NCBI GenBank assembly: GCA_001940925.1
Contig: MSGZ01000012.1
Coordinates: forward strand, 32,370-96,369
Source of the DNA: Ruminococcus sp. Phil11
GTDB lineage: Bacteria > Bacillota > Clostridia > Oscillospirales > Ruminococcaceae
Length of the DNA: 64,000 nucleotides
Direction of reading: 5' to 3'
Shown here piece after piece: positions 1-8,756 of the stretch; position 1 is the first letter of the stretch; every line of letters starts with the position of its first letter. A model generated the notes under the pieces. It worked only from the letters and a program-made list of their open reading frames with translations, had not been told where the DNA came from and ran no database searches. The position numbers were made by a program, and so were the translations under genes.

Positions 1-5
1 CGCAT
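1..5 (-). CDS. Start of a gene leaving the window on the left
   Basis: On the minus strand an ATG at 5-3 is preceded by ACGGAGGCAAATT, a canonical Shine-Dalgarno site at normal spacing. Only the start codon and two more bases are inside the window, so the product cannot be named. It lies downstream of the TraX-like gene and may be the next gene of the same operon. Confidence 0.4.
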
Positions 6-80
6 AATTTGCCTCCGTAATCAGGGATCGCATGTTCCGCAGCGCGAAACCGCATCAAAGGGATACTTTTGAAATGCTTT

Positions 81-854
81 TTACCGCGTCACCCGCTCAA
101 TGATAAAAATGAGCAGATAATGCAGCGGATAAAACGCATAGAAAAACCATTTTGCAAAATTGGGATGCCTGCCCTTTTGGCCGTTATAGAATACGGTCAT
201 GCAGGCATAAGCGGCCATTGCCGCGAGAAATTCAATGAATACGCCGATAAAGCTAAGCACCGGACGCGATGCGTTCGGGTTGAGCCAGAAACATTCGGCG
301 ATCTTATAGAGCAGTGTCAGTATAAGATATGCAGTAAACCGCTGCTTCGGGCGGCCGCGAAAGATATGCAGAAACAGGATGAACAGCGGCCCGCCGAGCT
401 CCCACGGGGAATTGCACGCGACATTGAGCAGCAGCAGACCGAGGACTGCCGCAATGCGTTTCGGCTTCGGCCACGCTGTTTCCCAAGCGCAGAGCACGAG
501 CAGACCAAAGAACAGATCAACCATGACGCTCGATGTCCACCAGCCGTCAACCGGCTGAAAGATGAGCCAGTGAAACGGCTGCGTGATCAGCGCAAACAGC
601 CCAAGCCGCAGCGCATATTTTTTGCGGTCGCGGGTATATTTGTAGCCGTCCGCGATGAAAAAGAACATCACCGGCGGACAAAACAGCGAAAGATGGATGA
701 ACACCTGCTGCCATACCGGCAGTGCTGTCTGATCATAGGCAGTACCGAGCCGCATGGAACCGATCCACGCAAGATGCCCCCAGAACATGAAGAAGATCGC
801 CAGATACTTGCAGGTGTCGCGGTTGAAAATTTTGTATTTCGGTGCAGCTTCCAT
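81..854 (-). CDS. TraX-family integral membrane protein
   Basis: The predicted 257-residue protein is highly hydrophobic with about seven to eight membrane segments. It opens with the cytoplasmic stretch KYKIFNRDTCKYLAIFFMFW and has a Trp- and His-rich core, as in the TraX family (PF05857). That family is named after the F-plasmid pilin acetylase, but in Firmicutes it is a chromosomal putative acyltransferase of unknown substrate. The ATG at 854 has GGGAG upstream; an in-frame TTG 17 codons earlier lacks a comparable site. It lies at the end of the xylB-CPBP gene run. No conjugation genes are nearby, so a role in transfer is unlikely. The family call is fairly good; the reaction is unknown. 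Confidence 0.7.
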   Translation of the reverse strand: MEAAPKYKIFNRDTCKYLAIFFMFWGHLAWIGSMRLGTAYDQTALPVWQQVFIHLSLFCPPVMFFFIADGYKYTRDRKKYALRLGLFALITQPFHWLIFQPVDGWWTSSVMVDLFFGLLVLCAWETAWPKPKRIAAVLGLLLLNVACNSPWELGGPLFILFLHIFRGRPKQRFTAYLILTLLYKIAECFWLNPNASRPVLSFIGVFIEFLAAMAAYACMTVFYNGQKGRHPNFAKWFFYAFYPLHYLLIFIIERVTR

Positions 855-870
855 ATCCGGATTCTCCCGC

Positions 871-963
871 TCAGTCAAATGATGAATGCCCCTGCGCCGC
901 CGCAAGCGTCCGGAAAAAATGCCGCATGTGATGCAGCGGATACGGCAGCTCCAAAGGCGTCAT
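871..963 (-). CDS. Candidate 30-residue small protein
   Basis: A short frame fits exactly between the CPBP protease gene and the TraX-like gene. It starts with ATG 12 bases after the CPBP stop, is preceded by GAGGTGAGG, and ends with TGA just upstream of the TraX ribosome site. The product would start MTPLELPYPLHH and is rich in His, Leu and Pro. It has no membrane segment and I do not recognise it. The packing and ribosome site argue for translation; the short length means it could still be a leader that couples translation, or chance. Confidence 0.4.
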   Translation of the reverse strand: MTPLELPYPLHHMRHFFRTLAAAQGHSSFD

Positions 964-975
964 AGCCTCACCTCA

Positions 976-1677
976 TTACGCCGCAAAGAATTCCAGCATA
1001 AAGTCATAAAGCGTATGCAGGAACACCGGCAGCAGCAGGTTTTTATGTTTCAGGAAGCAGTATCCCGTCAACAGGCTGAAAATGATGATGCTCACGAAGC
1101 CAAAGCCTGCAAACGCCGCACCCATCATATCTTTATGAATCCAGATCGGGATATGGATGCAGACGAACATTGCAGCATTCAGCAGGAGCATTTTCCAGTC
1201 CTTTTCGTCCTTCGCGGTCGCATTGAGCATCCAGCCGCGGAACACGCTTTCCTCCGTGATGCCGACGATCAGCAGCCAGAGATGCCCGGAAACCGTAAAT
1301 TCCGGATCAACATGCAGCGTCCCGCCGAACAGTCCCCGAAAGAATGTGCGGCTGCTCAGCAGGAAAAAGACCAGCACCCAGAGCAGCACCCATTTGAGCG
1401 GTACCTTTTCGGTGAACATCTGCTTCAGCCCGACCGCGCATTCCGGTGAAAAATGCCGGATCAGCAGCAGCGCGGGGATCAGCCATGTCACCAGCTTGAC
1501 GCAGCAGTCAAGCACATTTGCGGGCAGGCCGTCTCCGAGCGCGCTTATCATCGCCGGTTTGAGCAGAAGCTCCCAGACCGCCCAGAACGCATAAAACAAA
1601 ACAGCGTGGATGACAAGCGCCGGTATCTTCCCTGATGACCGGCGCGTCATCTCCGCGTTTTCGTTGATTTGACTCAT
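976..1677 (-). CDS. CPBP-family intramembrane glutamic endopeptidase
   Basis: This 233-residue, multi-pass membrane protein carries the CPBP/Rce1 (PF02517) signature. Motif 1 is TEESVFRGW (E142, E143, R147), motif 2 is the His of VCIHIPIW, and motif 3 is FLHTLYDFM. These residues form the active site in Rce1-type proteases, which cleave within or next to membrane segments. Bacterial members are linked to peptide maturation, immunity to own bacteriocins, or unknown roles. The start codon overlaps the xylB stop as ATGA, so translation is probably coupled. No bacteriocin precursor is visible nearby, so the substrate is unknown. Confidence 0.85.
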   Translation of the reverse strand: MSQINENAEMTRRSSGKIPALVIHAVLFYAFWAVWELLLKPAMISALGDGLPANVLDCCVKLVTWLIPALLLIRHFSPECAVGLKQMFTEKVPLKWVLLWVLVFFLLSSRTFFRGLFGGTLHVDPEFTVSGHLWLLIVGITEESVFRGWMLNATAKDEKDWKMLLLNAAMFVCIHIPIWIHKDMMGAAFAGFGFVSIIIFSLLTGYCFLKHKNLLLPVFLHTLYDFMLEFFAA

Positions 1678-3197
1678 AAAGCCGCGAGCTCGGCAAACTG
1701 TGCCTTGAGCTGCGGATAGATCTTGCGGTAGAGCTGATAGTAGCTTTCATAGACCGGAACGGCCTCTGCGTTCGGCGCACAGGTCTTGTCCGTGCCGATG
1801 ATCGCCTTGCAGGCCTCCGGAACGGAAGCGTATTCGCCGGTGCCGACCATTGCAAGGATCGCAACGCCGAGTGCCGGGCCTTCCTTGGACTTCGTGGTCT
1901 GGATCGGGCAGCTGAACAGGTCGGCGAGCATCTGACGCCACAGCGGGGACGAACCGCCGCCGCCGCAGGCCATCATGTCGTCAACGGTGATATTCATTTC
2001 GCGGAACACTTCGAGGCAGTCGCGGAGAGAATAGGTCACGCCCTCCATGACCGCACGGAGCATATCGCGCTTCTGATGCATCGCGGAAAGGCCGAAGAAC
2101 ACGCCGCGTGCATTCGCATCGAGATGCGGGGTGCGCTCGCCCATCAGGTACGGCAGATACAGCAGACGGTTGGAGCCGATCGGAGACTGCTCTGCTTCCT
2201 TGTCCATGAGATAGTATTCGTCAACGCCCATGCCCTTTGCGGTCTGCTTTTCGGCATCGCAGAAGTTATCGCGGAACCACTTGAGGGAGAGACCCGCGCC
2301 CTGCGTCACACCCATGACATGCCATGCGCCCGGCACGGCACAGCAGAACGTATGCACTCTGCCCTTCGGGTCAATGGAGATCTTGGAGCTGTGTGCAAAG
2401 ACCACGCCGCTCGTGCCGATCGTGGTAAAGGCCTTGCCGTCCTCGGCAACGCCGGTACCGATCGCAGCCGCCGCATTGTCGCCCGCACCGCCGACGACCG
2501 GCGTGCCCTCTGCAAGACCCGTCAGCTTTGCCGCTTCCGCGGTCAGCTTGCCGGTGATCTCCGGAGACTCATAGACCTTTGCGAGCAGGCTCTTGTCGAT
2601 ATCAAGCTTTTCGAGCACCTCATCCGACCAGCAGCGGTTCGGGATATCGAGCAGCTGCATACCGGAAGCGTCCGAGACCTCGGTCGCATATTCGCCGGTG
2701 AGGATGAAGCGGATGTAGTCCTTCGGCAGCAGGATATGTGCGCATTTTGCGTAGTTTTCCGGCTCATTGTTGCGCACCCAGAGGATCTTGGAGGCAGTGA
2801 AGCCGGTCAGTGCCGGGTTCGCGGTGATCTCGATCAGACGCTCTGCGCCGACCTTCGCGGTGATCTCCTCACACTCCTTCGCGGTACGCTGATCGCACCA
2901 GATAATGGACTTGCGGATGACCTTGTTCTCCTTGTCCAGCATGACAAGGCCGTGCATCTGGCCGGAAAGACCGATGCCCTTGACATCGTTCTTATCCACG
3001 CCGCTCTTTTCGAGCACGGCTGCCATGGTATGCAGCACGGCATTAGCCCAGTCCTGCGGATCCTGCTCTGCATAGCCGTTCTGCGGCTGATAGAGCGGAT
3101 ACTCCTCCGAGGCAGATGCGATCACATTGCCCTTGCAGTCGAACAGCACCGTTTTGGTACCGCTCGTGCCGATATCTGCGCCAAGATAGTAGTTCAT
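1674..3197 (-). CDS. xylB: Xylulokinase
   Basis: The 507-residue product is full length for the FGGY carbohydrate kinase family. It begins with the phosphate-binding loop GADIGTSGTK, has the substrate stretch GYAEQDPQDW, the DNAAAAIGTG motif, and the C-terminal adenosine site CGGGGSSPLWRQ. It would phosphorylate D-xylulose to xylulose 5-phosphate with ATP in the cytoplasm, feeding pentose use. A GGGGATT ribosome site precedes the ATG. No xylose isomerase or xylan genes are adjacent; it sits between a membrane protein gene and a CPBP protease gene in one transcription direction. Another FGGY sugar kinase specificity is possible, but the sequence fits XylB best. Confidence 0.9.
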   Translation of the reverse strand: MNYYLGADIGTSGTKTVLFDCKGNVIASASEEYPLYQPQNGYAEQDPQDWANAVLHTMAAVLEKSGVDKNDVKGIGLSGQMHGLVMLDKENKVIRKSIIWCDQRTAKECEEITAKVGAERLIEITANPALTGFTASKILWVRNNEPENYAKCAHILLPKDYIRFILTGEYATEVSDASGMQLLDIPNRCWSDEVLEKLDIDKSLLAKVYESPEITGKLTAEAAKLTGLAEGTPVVGGAGDNAAAAIGTGVAEDGKAFTTIGTSGVVFAHSSKISIDPKGRVHTFCCAVPGAWHVMGVTQGAGLSLKWFRDNFCDAEKQTAKGMGVDEYYLMDKEAEQSPIGSNRLLYLPYLMGERTPHLDANARGVFFGLSAMHQKRDMLRAVMEGVTYSLRDCLEVFREMNITVDDMMACGGGGSSPLWRQMLADLFSCPIQTTKSKEGPALGVAILAMVGTGEYASVPEACKAIIGTDKTCAPNAEAVPVYESYYQLYRKIYPQLKAQFAELAAL

Positions 3198-3263
3198 AGC
3201 TCAAATCCCCTTTGCATTTTTATATTCTGCATCCTGACGGCAGTGCCGCCGGGTTCAGTGCCT

Positions 3264-4658
3264 TTAATCTGCGGTGCTGCTGTCAGCCGCAGCGTTCTTT
3301 TTGTCTGCTTTTTTGTCGGCCTTGCTGCCGGATTTCTTGTCGTCCTCTTCCTCGTCGCCGTATTTCTCCTTCAGCGCAGCCTCGCGCTCGCGGCGGATCG
3401 CATCAAGGTCATAGCCCTCCGGATCGACCGGCGGGAGCACATTCGGCTCTAAGAACGCCGTCAGCTCACGGTTCGACGGATCGAAGGTACGCTCCAGCAT
3501 TGCGACATACTCACGGAACACCGGCTTTTCGCCGACGGTGAGCACCTCATTTTCATCCGGCACGCCGAGCACGGCCAGATTGTCGTCGCTCATGCGGGAG
3601 AGGCGCAGATCGTAGGTCGGGTTCAGCCCGATCTCGACCATCTTGTCAAAGTCAAGGGAAACGGAAAATTCGTCATCGACGAGCGTCACGCGCAGCAGCT
3701 TCGCGAGCTTGGAGTCGATCACGTCGTCATCCCAGCCGTAGCCGAGCTTGTGCCGCTGCTTGCGGGTAAGCTTGCTGATATTGACATCCTCCGCATAGCC
3801 GACGTTCAGGCCGAGCAGCTTCATCTGCTCCGCGTCGAGCGTAAAGGAAATGTTCGGGTTATGTGCGATCAGCTCTCTGGTGATCTCCGAGCGGGACTGG
3901 ATCTGCCACTGTGCATCAAAGACATCGAGCGGACGCTCGTGATAGACCTCCTTGGAATAGCCCTTTGCGTACCATTTGCAGTGCTTGTACTCGATATCCA
4001 TATCATTCGGTTCAATGGAAACGTAGGTATTGCCGTCGCCCTGATCGAGCACCTGCACGATCGAATAGCGGTATTTACCGTTATCGGTGACGCCGCGCTT
4101 AATGACCTTTTCCTCGGTCGCCGGCTGCAGGATGCTCTGCACGGTCAGGAACACGAACGCGCCGAGAATATAGATCATGATAAAGACCGCGCCGAAGATC
4201 GTCTTGGGGCCCTCGCGCGTACCGCTCGCAAGATAGGTCACGGTAATGAGGATCACCAGCGGCACCAGCAGGACCATATACCGGTAATTGAACAGAATGA
4301 TCGGCAGATAGAAGATCATGGAAAGCATGATGACGACGCGCGTCACGATCTGCCGGCGGGTAAAGAGCATGACCGCGCCGAAGAAGATGCAGACTATCGT
4401 GACGAGGAAGCAGTACATGCCGCGGTGATCGGCCGGGATATCCAGCCGGTAGAACATGCTGTAGTATGCCATGCGGACAACGCCCTTAAAATAGAGCAGC
4501 GTCAGCAGCGAAACCAGAAACTGGATCACAGTCAGGAACGATCTGCCGCTTTTGGTCTGCACGGCATCCCTTACACTCCCGATGATATCGCGGAGCTGAT
4601 CCGCGGGAGCCGCCTGTCTGCCGCGGGGTGCGGCTTTTTTTCTTGCTTTTGTACTCAT
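3264..4658 (-). CDS. Unrecognised multi-pass membrane protein with charged tail
   Basis: The 464-residue protein starts with a Lys/Arg/Ala-rich cytoplasmic segment. About five or six hydrophobic helices follow between residues 40 and 175, then a soluble C-terminal half of about 260 residues. It ends in a Lys/Asp/Glu-rich disordered tail. I do not recognise a family. The start codon overlaps the pcrA stop (ATGA), so it is translationally coupled to the helicase gene. The soluble half contains repeated short motifs around LTRKQRHKLGYG and LSRMSDDNLAVLG, each following a stretch about where a residue count or position is set; their meaning is unclear. Confidence 0.75.
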   Translation of the reverse strand: MSTKARKKAAPRGRQAAPADQLRDIIGSVRDAVQTKSGRSFLTVIQFLVSLLTLLYFKGVVRMAYYSMFYRLDIPADHRGMYCFLVTIVCIFFGAVMLFTRRQIVTRVVIMLSMIFYLPIILFNYRYMVLLVPLVILITVTYLASGTREGPKTIFGAVFIMIYILGAFVFLTVQSILQPATEEKVIKRGVTDNGKYRYSIVQVLDQGDGNTYVSIEPNDMDIEYKHCKWYAKGYSKEVYHERPLDVFDAQWQIQSRSEITRELIAHNPNISFTLDAEQMKLLGLNVGYAEDVNISKLTRKQRHKLGYGWDDDVIDSKLAKLLRVTLVDDEFSVSLDFDKMVEIGLNPTYDLRLSRMSDDNLAVLGVPDENEVLTVGEKPVFREYVAMLERTFDPSNRELTAFLEPNVLPPVDPEGYDLDAIRREREAALKEKYGDEEEDDKKSGSKADKKADKKNAAADSSTAD

Positions 4659-7039
4659 GATGACACCTTTCGGATTCGGGCATATTTTGCCATGATTTTT
4701 TTGGTACCGGCCTGATCGAACGCGATCTCCAGCAGAGAATCGCCGCCCATCTGCGATACCGAAAGCACAGTTCCCTCACCGTGCACAAAGCTTTTGACGC
4801 GGTCGCCGGGGGCAAAGCTGACGGAAAGCTCCGCAGCGGATGCCTGCGGCTTTTTCCACGGGTCTGCGATGCGAGTGCTGCCGGTACCCGCGCTGCTGCC
4901 GCCGTGCAGCTTCGGCATTGCGGGATTCACCTGCTCCACCGCATCGGGGTCCATTTCCCGCAGGAAGCGCGAGGCTGAATTGGAGGCCGTCTGACCGAAC
5001 AGCATCCGGTAGGAGGCCGTCGTGATGCAGAGCTCTCTTTTGGCACGGGTCACCGCAACATAAGCGAGCCGCCGCTCCTCCTCGATCTCCTCCTCGCTGT
5101 CCATGCTGCGCCGTCCGGGGAAGATGCCTTCCTCAACGCCGACCAGAAAGACCTTTTCAAATTCCAGACCCTTCGCAGCGTGGATCGTCATGAGCGTCAT
5201 CGCGTCCTGCGATTCGTCCGCCCTGTCCTGATCGGTATAGAGGGAGATCTCCTCAAGAAAGCCGTTGAGCGAAGGCTCCTCGCCCTCGTTCTCGGCGGTA
5301 TTGATGTAGGAAAGAATGCTGGTTTTCAGTTCGCGGACATTCTCGATGCGCGTCTCGCCTTCTTCGCCGAGCGAAACGAGCATGTCCATGTAGCCGGTCA
5401 CATCCAGCAGCGTATCGTAAAAATCGTCGAGCGTCTGCTCGGCGGCAGCGTCAATGAGCTCATCGAACATCGCGCCTGCCTGCCGGAGCGCATTGGCGCC
5501 TCTGGAAAGCACCGGATAGGAATCCGCAGTCTGCAGCACCTCGACCGGCGTGATATTCAGATCCTGCGAAATTTTCTGGATATTGGCGAGCGACTGCGCA
5601 CCGATGCCGCGCTTCGGCTCATTGATGATGCGGGAGAACCGCAGCAGATCATGCGGGTTGTTGACCACGCACATATAGGCAATGATATCCTTGATCTCCT
5701 TGCGGTCAAAGAAGCGCAGACCGCCGTAAATGCGGTACGGGATATTCGCCTGTGCGAGATACCGTTCCAGCGTATTGGAGAGCGCGTGCGTGCGGTATAA
5801 GACCGCGTAGTCGCTGTATTTTCCGCCTGCCGCAACGCCCTTTGCGACGGCATCCGCCACATAGCGTGCTTCCTCGTTCTGGTCGGCCGCGCGGTACCAT
5901 CTGACCTTGTCGCCCTCGGCGAGGTCGGTCCAGAGGGTCTTGTCCTTGCGCCCGATATTATGCTTGATGACCGAATTGGCCGCACGCAGGATCTGCTTGG
6001 TCGAGCGGTAATTCTGCTCGAGCCGGATGACCTTGCAGTCCGGGAACTGCGACTCGAACGAGAGGATGTTCTCGATCGTCGCGCCGCGGAATTTATAGAT
6101 GCTCTGGTCGTCGTCGCCAACCACGCAGAGATTTCTGTGCTGCTCGGCAAGCAGCCGGATCAGCTCATACTGTGCGGGGTTCGTATCCTGATACTCGTCC
6201 ACGAGCAGATACCGGCACCGGTTCTGATATTTTTCGAGCACATCGGGATTTTCGCGGAAGAGCCGCACCGTCAGTGCGATGATATCGTCAAAGTCAACGG
6301 CATTGGATTCCAGCAGTCTGCGCTGATATGCCGCATAGATCTGCGCGATCTTGCCCTTGCGGAAGTCGCCGTCGGCCTCGCGCAGCATATCTTCGGGGGA
6401 AAGCAGCCTGTCCTTCGCCCGTCCGATCTCATGCGCGACGGACTTTGCGGGAAAGGCCTTTTCCATATTGTATCCCCTGCTGCGCTCCTGCAGCGAAGGG
6501 TCTTTCAGACAGTCCGCGATCACGCGCTGACTGTCATCGGCATCATAGATCGTAAAGTCGCCCGAATAGCCGAGCCGGTCGATATGCTGCCGTAAAATGC
6601 GGACGCACGCGCTGTGGAAGGTCGCCGCCCAGACATCCCCGGCGGATTCGCCGAGCATCATTTCGAGGCGGTTTTTGAGCTCCGCCGCCGCTTTATTGGT
6701 AAAGGTAATGGCAAGGATGCGCCAGCCGGGAACGGGCGCAAACCCGAGCAGCTCTGTCAGACGCTGCTCGTCGGGCTCCGCAGAGCCGTCCGCGACCTGC
6801 TCCAGAAACGCAAGGTCCTCCGGTGAAGGCGGCGGCACCTCGCCGTAATAGGCATCCCCGAAGCGCATCATGAACGCAATGCGGTTGACGATCGCAGTGG
6901 TCTTGCCGCTGCCCGCGCCCGCCAGCACGCTGACCGGCCCCCGCACGGTGCGCACGGCCTCCTGCTGCGGCGGGTTCAGCCCCTTCGCCGCCAGATACCG
7001 TGTCAGTGCTGCCTGTTTGATTTGGGTCATGCTCTGCAT
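4655..7039 (-). CDS. pcrA: ATP-dependent DNA helicase PcrA/UvrD
   Basis: The product is a superfamily 1A 3'-5' DNA helicase used in repair, plasmid replication and removal of RecA or RNA polymerase from DNA. Visible motifs are AGAGSGKT (Walker A, residues 40-47), TFTNKAAAELKNR, the DEYQDTN Walker B, GDDDQSIYKFRGA, QNYRST, TIHAAKGLEFEKVFL and VAVTRAKREL. The length of 794 residues fits PcrA. There is a roughly 30-residue insertion after motif I (around EVPPPSPEDLAFLEQ). The ATG at 7039 has GGAG 7 bases upstream; an open frame continues 66 codons further but crosses the promoter. It heads the minus-strand run pcrA-membrane protein-xylB. Confidence 0.95.
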   Translation of the reverse strand: MQSMTQIKQAALTRYLAAKGLNPPQQEAVRTVRGPVSVLAGAGSGKTTAIVNRIAFMMRFGDAYYGEVPPPSPEDLAFLEQVADGSAEPDEQRLTELLGFAPVPGWRILAITFTNKAAAELKNRLEMMLGESAGDVWAATFHSACVRILRQHIDRLGYSGDFTIYDADDSQRVIADCLKDPSLQERSRGYNMEKAFPAKSVAHEIGRAKDRLLSPEDMLREADGDFRKGKIAQIYAAYQRRLLESNAVDFDDIIALTVRLFRENPDVLEKYQNRCRYLLVDEYQDTNPAQYELIRLLAEQHRNLCVVGDDDQSIYKFRGATIENILSFESQFPDCKVIRLEQNYRSTKQILRAANSVIKHNIGRKDKTLWTDLAEGDKVRWYRAADQNEEARYVADAVAKGVAAGGKYSDYAVLYRTHALSNTLERYLAQANIPYRIYGGLRFFDRKEIKDIIAYMCVVNNPHDLLRFSRIINEPKRGIGAQSLANIQKISQDLNITPVEVLQTADSYPVLSRGANALRQAGAMFDELIDAAAEQTLDDFYDTLLDVTGYMDMLVSLGEEGETRIENVRELKTSILSYINTAENEGEEPSLNGFLEEISLYTDQDRADESQDAMTLMTIHAAKGLEFEKVFLVGVEEGIFPGRRSMDSEEEIEEERRLAYVAVTRAKRELCITTASYRMLFGQTASNSASRFLREMDPDAVEQVNPAMPKLHGGSSAGTGSTRIADPWKKPQASAAELSVSFAPGDRVKSFVHGEGTVLSVSQMGGDSLLEIAFDQAGTKKIMAKYARIRKVSS

Positions 7040-7142
7040 CGTATGCTCCGACTCCGTTCCTTTCTGATAGCATGAAACCGGAATGCCGCACCCGCGCAGA
7101 AAACGCATCCGCCGCAGGACATACTTCCGGCAATACGACTTT

Positions 7143-7171
7143 ATTATATCACAAAACTGCGGAATTGAAAA
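7143..7171 (-). promoter_or_regulatory. Probable pcrA promoter
   Basis: A TATAAT box at 7148-7143 is preceded, 17 bases upstream, by TTTTCA (4 of 6 consensus). It lies about 100 bases ahead of the chosen pcrA start. It overlaps the longer open frame, which supports the shorter start. Confidence 0.55.
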
Positions 7172-7307
7172 GTCCTTCCGGAAAAATTTTCGCTTTTTTT
7201 CATATTTCCCCTGCAAGCCTTCGGGATATTCCCGCAATTTGACCGGATTTTCATGATAGTTTTCTTAATTTTGAAAAATAGGGCTTTCTTTTTTTGTGAT
7301 TTTCATG

Positions 7308-7313
7308 TATAAT
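7308..7313 (+). promoter_or_regulatory. Minus-10 element of the AI-2E transporter gene
   Basis: TATAAT lies about 50 bases ahead of the start codon. No good -35 is found at 17 bases (TTTCTT), so only the -10 is clear. The 325-base spacer between pcrA and this gene holds the two divergent promoters and nothing else I can identify. Confidence 0.45.
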
Positions 7314-7364
7314 AGAGGTAAGCAGCTGTATCTCCCGAACTGTGAAAGGAAGGCATTGCCTGTT

Positions 7365-8756
7365 ATGAAATTCCGTTTGGACGAACGCCAGCGCGGCTAC
7401 ACAAGGATCGCGATCTGGACGTTTACAATGTGCCTGGTGATCGGCATAGCAGTCTGGCGGCTCGATTCCCTGCTCGGCTTTCTGCGCGATGTGCTGCGCG
7501 TCATGGCACCGGTGCTGATCGGCCTGATCGCAGCCTATCTGCTGAGCCCGCTGCAGAACTGGGCAGAGCAGAAGATCGGCCTGCTGACCGACCGCAAGAC
7601 GCCGCATCCGCGGTTAAAGCGCGGGCTTTCGGTCGCGGCGGCCGTGCTGGTGCTGATCATCGCGATCGTCGGACTGGTCGCGTCGATCGTGCCGGAGCTG
7701 ATCTCCAGCATCAAGAATCTCCTTGTGAATCTTCCGGAATACCTGACCAGCATGAGCGACTGGATCAATGCGCACATCGCCTCCCTGAAGGGCGACCAGC
7801 CGCAGCTTTACTCGGTGCTTGTCTCGGTCTGGGATTCCGCACAGAACGCCCTCAACAATTTCGCCGACCAGTTTGAGCCGAAGCTGGACAGCATCGCAAG
7901 CGGCGGCGCAGACCTCATCAGCATCGTCACGAGCGGCGCGGTCTCCATTTTCAAATGGTTCACGAACATCCTGCTCGGGCTCATCATCACGATCTACCTG
8001 CTCTACAATAAGGAACGCTATCTCGCACAGGCGCGGAAGGTGCTTTACGCCACGCTCCCGGAGGAAAAGGTACACGGCTTCCTGCGCATCGGCTCGCATG
8101 TGAGCTATACGTTCATGCACTTTTTCTCCGGCAAGACGCTGGATTCGTTCCTGATCGCCCTGCTGTGCTTCATCGGCATGACGATCCTGAAAATGCCGTA
8201 TGTCACGCTGATCTCGATCCTGGTCGGCGTCACGAACATCATCCCGTTCTTCGGCCCGATCATCGGTGCAGTACCGAGTGCGCTTCTGATTTTGCTTTCG
8301 GAGCCGCGCAAGGTCATCCCGTTCGTCATCTTTATTCTGGTGCTCCAGCAGTTTGACGGCAACTTCCTCGGCCCGAAGATCCTCGGCGATTCGCTGGGTC
8401 TGCCGATGTTCTGGATCCTCTTTGCGATCACGATCGGCGGCGGCATGTTCGGATTCATCGGCATGGTCGCGTTCGTGCCGCTGTTCGCAGCGGTCTACGC
8501 GCTGTTCTCGGACTTCCTGAGCGAGCGGCTGCACAAAAAGGGTCTGCCGCCGGAGACCGAGTGCTATATGACAAATGAGATACACTATTCCGCAGCGAAA
8601 AAACCTGCTGAGGAGGACATCAAACCCGCGGAAACAGCAGAATCCGCGGAGACAGAAGCATCTGCGGAAGCCGGCACAGAAACAGCGGGTGCTGAGCCTG
8701 CAGCTCCGGCAGAAGAAGGAGACGACGATGAGGACGATCCGGACGAGGGCAGGTGA
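7365..8756 (+). CDS. AI-2E family transporter (PerM/YdiK-like permease)
   Basis: The 463-residue protein has the AI-2E transporter (PF01594) layout. Two N-terminal helices are followed by a soluble segment containing LPEYLTSMSDWIN, and then a cluster of helices with conserved stretches around NIIPFFGPIIGAVP and the Gly-rich GGGMFGFIGMVAFVP. Members export autoinducer-2 or act as Na+/H+ antiporters; the substrate here is not set by sequence. The C-terminal 60 residues are an Ala/Glu/Pro-rich acidic tail absent from typical members. GGAAGG lies 11 bases before the ATG, slightly far. Its 3' end overlaps the next gene by 29 bases. Confidence 0.85.
   Translation: MKFRLDERQRGYTRIAIWTFTMCLVIGIAVWRLDSLLGFLRDVLRVMAPVLIGLIAAYLLSPLQNWAEQKIGLLTDRKTPHPRLKRGLSVAAAVLVLIIAIVGLVASIVPELISSIKNLLVNLPEYLTSMSDWINAHIASLKGDQPQLYSVLVSVWDSAQNALNNFADQFEPKLDSIASGGADLISIVTSGAVSIFKWFTNILLGLIITIYLLYNKERYLAQARKVLYATLPEEKVHGFLRIGSHVSYTFMHFFSGKTLDSFLIALLCFIGMTILKMPYVTLISILVGVTNIIPFFGPIIGAVPSALLILLSEPRKVIPFVIFILVLQQFDGNFLGPKILGDSLGLPMFWILFAITIGGGMFGFIGMVAFVPLFAAVYALFSDFLSERLHKKGLPPETECYMTNEIHYSAAKKPAEEDIKPAETAESAETEASAEAGTETAGAEPAAPAEEGDDDEDDPDEGR

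Noticed and set aside
81..854. TraX-like gene as a sign of a conjugative element
   Set aside because: No relaxase, coupling protein, integrase or attachment repeats are nearby; TraX-like proteins are common on chromosomes of this group.
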